From assembly GCA_018241865.1 (NCBI GenBank), contig JAFECY010000182.1, positions 1 to 10,610 of the forward strand: a DNA stretch of 10,610 nucleotides. Reading direction: 5' to 3'. Every line of letters starts with the position of its first letter. Positions within the stretch are counted from its first letter, which is position 1. Below the pieces are notes generated by a model. It was not told the origin of the DNA. It did no database searches and was given only the letters and a program-made list of their open reading frames with translations. Below are positions 6,873-10,610 of this stretch, piece by piece. A program made the position numbers and the translations under genes. Origin of the DNA: Pseudomonadota bacterium (GTDB lineage Bacteria > Pseudomonadota > Gammaproteobacteria > Burkholderiales > Burkholderiaceae_D).

Positions 6873-7733
6873 ATGCAATCCGCAAGAGCCACACCGAACC
6901 AACAATCCGCTTTCCGGGTGATCCCGGGATTCCAGCTATCGCTCGGCTTTACCCTGCTGTACCTGGCGCTGATCGTGCTGATCCCGCTGTCGGCGGTGTT
7001 CCTGAAAACCTTCACCATGACATGGGAAGCGTTCTGGCACGCCGTGACTTCTGATCGCGTGCTGGCGTCGTACCGTCTGACCTTCGGCGGTTCGCTGATT
7101 GCGGCGGCGCTCAACGTGGTGTTCGGCGGTATCGTCGCCTGGGTGCTGGTGCGTTACCGCTTCCCGGGCAAGAAATTCATCGATGCGCTGGTCGATTTGC
7201 CATTCGCCTTGCCGACTGCCGTGGCCGGCATCGCTCTGACCGCGCTGTATTCCAGCAATGGCTGGATCGGCCGCTTTCTCGAACCGCTCGGTATCAAGGT
7301 CGCCTTCACGCCGCTGGGCGTGATCGTCGCTCTCACTTTCATCGGCTTGCCCTTCGTGGTGCGCACCGTGCAACCGGTGCTGGAAGAAGCCGAGCGCGAA
7401 CTGGAAGAAGCGGCGGCCAGTCTCGGCGCCAATCGCTGGCAGATTTTCCTGAAAGTGATTTTCCCCACCATCCTGCCGGCCTTGCTGACCGGCTTTGCGC
7501 TGGCGTTTGCCCGCGCCACCGGCGAATACGGCTCGGTGATTTTCATCGCCGGCAACATGCCGATGGTGTCCGAGATCACGCCGCTGTTCATCATTACCAA
7601 GCTCGAGCAATACGACTACACCGGCGCCACCGCGATTGCGGTGGTCATGCTGGTGGTGTCCTTCGCCTTGCTCCTGACGATCAACCTGTTGCAAGCCTGG
7701 ACCCGCAAGCGCGGCCAGGCGCAGAAAGCCTGA
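6873..7733 (+). CDS. cysT: Sulfate ABC transporter permease CysT (CysU)
   Basis: First of two inner-membrane permease subunits of the sulfate/thiosulfate importer, 286 residues, near the family norm. Membrane segments are visible at about 22-46, 71-92, 106-126, 148-165, 198-226 and 251-274. The EAA loop that contacts CysA spans about 178-220 ([40 protein letters not shown]). Motifs such as [15 protein letters not shown] and YSSNGWIG are characteristic of CysT. The start at 6873 is chosen by the ribosome binding site; 6867 in frame would add two residues. The gene begins a packed operon, with cysW starting one base after its stop. It sits downstream of the porin terminator and a candidate activator site. 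Confidence 0.95.
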   Translation: MQSARATPNQQSAFRVIPGFQLSLGFTLLYLALIVLIPLSAVFLKTFTMTWEAFWHAVTSDRVLASYRLTFGGSLIAAALNVVFGGIVAWVLVRYRFPGKKFIDALVDLPFALPTAVAGIALTALYSSNGWIGRFLEPLGIKVAFTPLGVIVALTFIGLPFVVRTVQPVLEEAERELEEAAASLGANRWQIFLKVIFPTILPALLTGFALAFARATGEYGSVIFIAGNMPMVSEITPLFIITKLEQYDYTGATAIAVVMLVVSFALLLTINLLQAWTRKRGQAQKA

Positions 7734-7734
7734 G

Positions 7735-8613
7735 ATGTCCGCTGTCGCCACGCTTCCCGTCGCAAAGCCGGCATCGGCCGCCACCCAGGAACCTTTGTGG
7801 GTACGCGTGCTGCTGATCGGCATCGCGCTCGCTTTCCTGACGCTGTTCCTGTTCGTGCCGCTGGTCGCGGTCTTCGCCGAAGCGTTCAAGAAAGGCTGGC
7901 AAGCCTATATCGCCGCCATTGTCGAACCGGATGCCTGGGCTGCGATCAAGCTGACTCTGTTGACCGCCGTGATCGCCGTGCCGCTCAATCTCGTGTTCGG
8001 CGTGGCAGCCGCCTGGAGCATTGCCAAGTTCGAGTTCCGCGGCAAGCACCTGCTGCTGACCTTGATCGATCTGCCGTTCTCGGTATCGCCGGTGATTTCC
8101 GGTTTGATCTATGTGCTGATGTTCGGCGCGCAAGGCTGGCTCGGTCCCTGGCTGCAGGCGCACGATCTCAAGATCATCTTCGCCGTGCCGGGCATCGTGC
8201 TGGCGACCATCTTTGTCACCTTCCCCTTCGTTGCGCGCGAGCTGATCCCGCTGATGCAGGAGCAGGGCACTGAGGAAGAAGAAGCGGCGCTGGTGCTGGG
8301 CGCATCCGGCTGGCGCACTTTCTGGCACGTGACCCTGCCCAATATCAAGTGGGGCTTGCTGTACGGCGTGATCCTGTGTAACGCCCGCGCCATGGGCGAG
8401 TTCGGCGCGGTGTCGGTGGTGTCCGGCCATATCCGCGGCGAGACCAACACCATCCCGCTGCAGGTCGAGATCCTCTACAACGAATACAACTTTGCGGCGG
8501 CCTTTGCCATCGCCTCGCTGCTGGCCTTGCTGGCGCTGGTGACGCTGGCGGTGAAATCTTTCATCGAATGGCGGCTGCAGGATGAAACGAACCATACTTC
8601 TCACGAAAGCTGA
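7735..8613 (+). CDS. cysW: Sulfate ABC transporter permease CysW
   Basis: Second permease subunit of the sulfate importer, 292 residues. A polar N-terminal tail of about 20 residues precedes membrane segments at roughly 25-48, 71-95, 106-129, 147-167, 205-229 and 255-275. The EAA loop lies at about 181-224 ([22 protein letters not shown] and [15 protein letters not shown]). [15 protein letters not shown] is typical of CysW and separates it from CysT. Its ATG follows the cysT stop by one base and its own stop precedes cysA by two bases, so the three genes are almost certainly one transcript with coupled translation. Confidence 0.95.
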   Translation: MSAVATLPVAKPASAATQEPLWVRVLLIGIALAFLTLFLFVPLVAVFAEAFKKGWQAYIAAIVEPDAWAAIKLTLLTAVIAVPLNLVFGVAAAWSIAKFEFRGKHLLLTLIDLPFSVSPVISGLIYVLMFGAQGWLGPWLQAHDLKIIFAVPGIVLATIFVTFPFVARELIPLMQEQGTEEEEAALVLGASGWRTFWHVTLPNIKWGLLYGVILCNARAMGEFGAVSVVSGHIRGETNTIPLQVEILYNEYNFAAAFAIASLLALLALVTLAVKSFIEWRLQDETNHTSHES

Positions 8614-8615
8614 TT

Positions 8616-9686
8616 ATGGCGATTGAAGTCAAGAACATACACAAACGCTTCGGCCAGTTCGTCGCGCTCAACGATGTCTCGCTGAATTTTCCAGCAGGCG
8701 AACTGACCGCATTGCTCGGCCCCTCCGGCTGCGGCAAGACCACGCTGTTGCGCATCATCGCCGGCCTCGAACATCCCGATGCCGGGCAAGTGATCTTGGA
8801 TGGTGTGGACGCGTCGGCGCGCCATGTGCGCGAGCGCCAAGTCGGTTTCGTGTTCCAGCATTACGCGCTGTTCAAGCACATGACCGTGTTCGACAACATC
8901 GCCTTCGGCTTGCGCGTCAAGCCGCGCGCCGAGCGTCCTTCCGAAACCGTGATCCGGGAAAAGGTAATGCGCCTGCTGGAACTGGTGCAGCTCGACTGGC
9001 TGGCCGACCGCTATCCGCCGCAACTGTCCGGCGGCCAGCGCCAGCGCATTGCCCTGGCGCGCGCGCTGGCGGTCGAACCGCGCGTGCTGCTGCTGGACGA
9101 ACCCTTCGGCGCGCTCGACGCCAAGGTGCGCAAGGAATTGCGGCGCTGGCTGCGTCGCCTGCACGACGAGTTGCACGTCACCAGTATCTTCGTCACCCAC
9201 GACCAGGAAGAAGCGCTGGAAGTGGCGGACCAAGTGGTATTGATGAACAAGGGCAGCGTCGAGCAGATCGGCGCGCCGGGCGAAGTCTACAACCATCCTG
9301 CTTCGCCTTTCGTCTATGGATTTCTCGGCAACGTCAACCTGTTCCACGGCCGCCTGCATGAAGGCGTGCTCGATGCAGGCGGCGTGACTTTCGAAGCGCC
9401 CGACCATGCCGCCGCGCAGGATGCCAAAGGCGTCGGCTTCGTGCGCCCGCACGAACTGGAAATCGAACGCTATGCACCGGGAGCATCTGGTATCGTCGCC
9501 CGCCTGCGGCGCGCGCATGCGATCGGCCCGCTGGCGCAACTGGAACTGGAGCGCGACGATGGCGGTGGCATGATCGAGGCCGTGATTTCCAGCGAGCGTT
9601 ACGACCGCCTGCATTTGCAGGAAGGCGAAACCCTAGTGGTGCAACCTAGGCGGCTGCGCGTCTTCCTCGACGAAGCGGCGCAATAG
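8616..9686 (+). CDS. cysA: Sulfate/thiosulfate import ATP-binding protein CysA
   Basis: ATPase that powers CysTW, 356 residues, usual for CysA. Visible motifs: Walker A GPSGCGKT (35-42), Q-loop [13 protein letters not shown] (79-91), signature LSGGQ (137-141), Walker B VLLLDEP (157-163), D-loop ALD (166-168), switch His 195 in VTHDQEEA. A sulfate-type regulatory region follows from about 235 (VNLFHGRL, then [12 protein letters not shown]) with a TOBE-like end ([13 protein letters not shown]). FVRPHELE is a good marker separating CysA from other importers of this class. The gene ends 14 bases before cysB. Confidence 0.96.
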   Translation: MAIEVKNIHKRFGQFVALNDVSLNFPAGELTALLGPSGCGKTTLLRIIAGLEHPDAGQVILDGVDASARHVRERQVGFVFQHYALFKHMTVFDNIAFGLRVKPRAERPSETVIREKVMRLLELVQLDWLADRYPPQLSGGQRQRIALARALAVEPRVLLLDEPFGALDAKVRKELRRWLRRLHDELHVTSIFVTHDQEEALEVADQVVLMNKGSVEQIGAPGEVYNHPASPFVYGFLGNVNLFHGRLHEGVLDAGGVTFEAPDHAAAQDAKGVGFVRPHELEIERYAPGASGIVARLRRAHAIGPLAQLELERDDGGGMIEAVISSERYDRLHLQEGETLVVQPRRLRVFLDEAAQ

Positions 9687-9689
9687 AAA

Positions 9690-9693
9690 AGGA
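9690..9693 (+). promoter_or_regulatory. Ribosome binding site deciding the cysB start
   Basis: AGGA, within AAAAGGA, is seven bases before the ATG at 9701. It favours that start over GTG at 9698. Confidence 0.65.
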
Positions 9694-9700
9694 CTGTGTG

Positions 9701-10492
9701 ATGAATTTCCAGCAATTGCGTTCGATCCGCGAAGCTGCCCGGCGCGGCTATAACCTGACCGAAGTGGCGAATGTCTTGTTCACGTCGCAGCCCGGCGTCA
9801 GCCGCCAGATCCGCGAACTGGAAGAGGAGCTGGGTGTCGAGATTTTCGAGCGCAACGGCAAGCGCCTGACCGGCCTAACCGATCCCGGCAAGGACATCCT
9901 CAAGATCGTCGAGCGCCTGTTGCTGGAAGCGGAAAACCTGCAGCACGCCAGCCAGGATTATTCCGGCCAGACCAGCGGCACGCTGGCGGTGGCAGCGACG
10001 CATACCCAGGCGCGCTATGCCTTGCCGAAAGTGGTGCAGGCATTCCGCGCCGCTTTCCCGCAAGTGCGTATCGCCCTGCAGCAAAGCTCGCCCGAACATA
10101 TCGCCGACTGGGTCATCTCCGGCAAGGCCGACATCGGCATCGCCACCGAAGGCCTGAGCCGTTTCGAGGAACTGGTTTCCTTCCCGTGCTACCAGTGGAA
10201 CCACGTGGTGGTGGTGCCGGAAGGGCATCCCCTGTTGTCCGAGAAAACGCTGAGTCTGGAAGCGCTGGCCGCACATCCTCTGATTACCTACGATCTCGGC
10301 TTCACCGGCCGCAGCCATATCGACGATGCTTTCGGCAAGGCTGGCATCGCCACCGATATCGTGCTGACCGCGATGGATTCGGACGTGATCCAGCAATATG
10401 TTTCGCTGGGCCTGGGTGTAGGGATTGTCGCGTCGATGGCGGTCGAACAAAGCCGCGCCAATGGTTTACGTTGCATCGAGGTGGATCGGTAA
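9701..10492 (+). CDS. cysB: LysR-type regulator CysB, C-terminus replaced by an IS element
   Basis: Sulfur-assimilation regulator. CysB normally activates sulfate uptake and reduction genes with N-acetylserine or O-acetylserine and is antagonised by sulfide or thiosulfate. The helix-turn-helix lies at residues 19-41 (LTEVANVLFTSQPGVSRQIRELE). The sulfate-contact residues known from the Klebsiella CysB structure are at the same numbers: Thr100, Thr102, Gln103, Thr149, Trp166, Thr202. The ORF stops after 263 residues, whereas CysB is about 313-324. The match ends near SMAVEQSRANGLRCIE, followed by VDR, a stop and IS3-type sequence. The lost 50-60 residues complete the effector domain, so activity is probably impaired, though a partly functional form cannot be excluded. 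It follows cysA by 14 bases and probably belongs to the same operon. A Cbl-like paralogue is a less likely reading. Confidence 0.9.
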   Translation: MNFQQLRSIREAARRGYNLTEVANVLFTSQPGVSRQIRELEEELGVEIFERNGKRLTGLTDPGKDILKIVERLLLEAENLQHASQDYSGQTSGTLAVAATHTQARYALPKVVQAFRAAFPQVRIALQQSSPEHIADWVISGKADIGIATEGLSRFEELVSFPCYQWNHVVVVPEGHPLLSEKTLSLEALAAHPLITYDLGFTGRSHIDDAFGKAGIATDIVLTAMDSDVIQQYVSLGLGVGIVASMAVEQSRANGLRCIEVDR

Positions 10493-10610
10493 TCCCCCCA
10501 TTTTTAACCGGGGCTGAAAGTAGAAGCTAAGCGGCCAAGGCCAATTTCTGTTTCGGCGTGATGCCTCCGATGGCTGTGTTGGGCCGTTCGTGATTATAGG
10601 TCCAGAGCCA
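10482..10610 (-). mobile_element. End of an IS3-family insertion sequence inside cysB
   Basis: The homology of cysB stops at about 10475-10490 and a transposase C-terminus on the opposite strand begins at 10527. The element therefore enters from its transposase 3' end. IS3-family ends usually begin 5'-TG; the TGG at 10482 is one candidate border, uncertain by about ten bases. C-run 10494-10499 and GGGG at 10510-10513 could form a small hairpin near the tip. The other end and any target duplication lie outside. Confidence 0.8.
10527..10610 (-). CDS. IS3-family transposase (OrfB), C-terminal fragment
   Basis: The final 27 residues of a transposase are readable on the minus strand, ending at a TAG stop (10529-10527). 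They contain WTYNHERPNTAIGGITPKQK, the hallmark C-terminal stretch of IS3-family DDE integrases (rve domain), where YNHERPH or YNHERPN followed by GG-TP is conserved. The catalytic Asp and Glu residues lie further right, outside the window. The reading frame in this piece is intact. The IS3 subgroup cannot be decided. Confidence 0.9.
   Translation of the reverse strand, partial: WLWTYNHERPNTAIGGITPKQKLALAA

Overview
The window looks like a chromosomal segment of a betaproteobacterium, probably Burkholderiales and plausibly Oxalobacteraceae. The reasons are the Omp32-like trimeric porin, the cysT-cysW-cysA-cysB gene order, two Sbp paralogues, moderately high GC and third-codon-position GC preference. 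The genus cannot be fixed from sequence reading alone. Nearly everything here concerns uptake of inorganic oxyanions (sulfate and molybdate) and its control.

Layout. Positions 1-909 (minus) hold a sulfate-binding protein gene whose 3' end lies outside the window. Positions 910-1113 are a divergent control region with a perfect 9-bp dyad. Positions 1114-2121 (plus) hold a second sulfate-binding protein gene. Positions 2189-2542 encode a ModE-type repressor that has only the DNA-binding domain. A textbook ModE operator at 2579-2606 overlaps the likely promoter of modABC (2626-5134). A 347-bp gap with candidate regulatory repeats precedes a porin gene (5482-6684), which ends in a strong intrinsic terminator (6724-6749). 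cysT, cysW and cysA (6873-9686) form a tightly packed sulfate permease operon, followed by cysB (9701-10492). cysB is cut short by an IS3-family element whose transposase C-terminus (27 codons, minus strand) is visible at the right edge.

How the genes work together. The porin may let anions cross the outer membrane. Two periplasmic Sbp proteins capture sulfate for the CysTWA permease, and ModA captures molybdate for ModBC. ModE represses modABC through the operator. CysB, whose sulfate-contact residues are all conserved, would normally activate the sulfate genes. The mod operon and porin sit between the sbp genes and cysTWA, which splits the sulfate system in two.

I did not find a novel defence, mobile or biosynthetic system. 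The observations most worth a second look are the IS-truncated CysB, the HTH-only ModE with its near-perfect operator, an ATATGC-centred motif shared by three upstream regions, and an in-frame 9-bp tandem repeat in one Sbp signal peptide.
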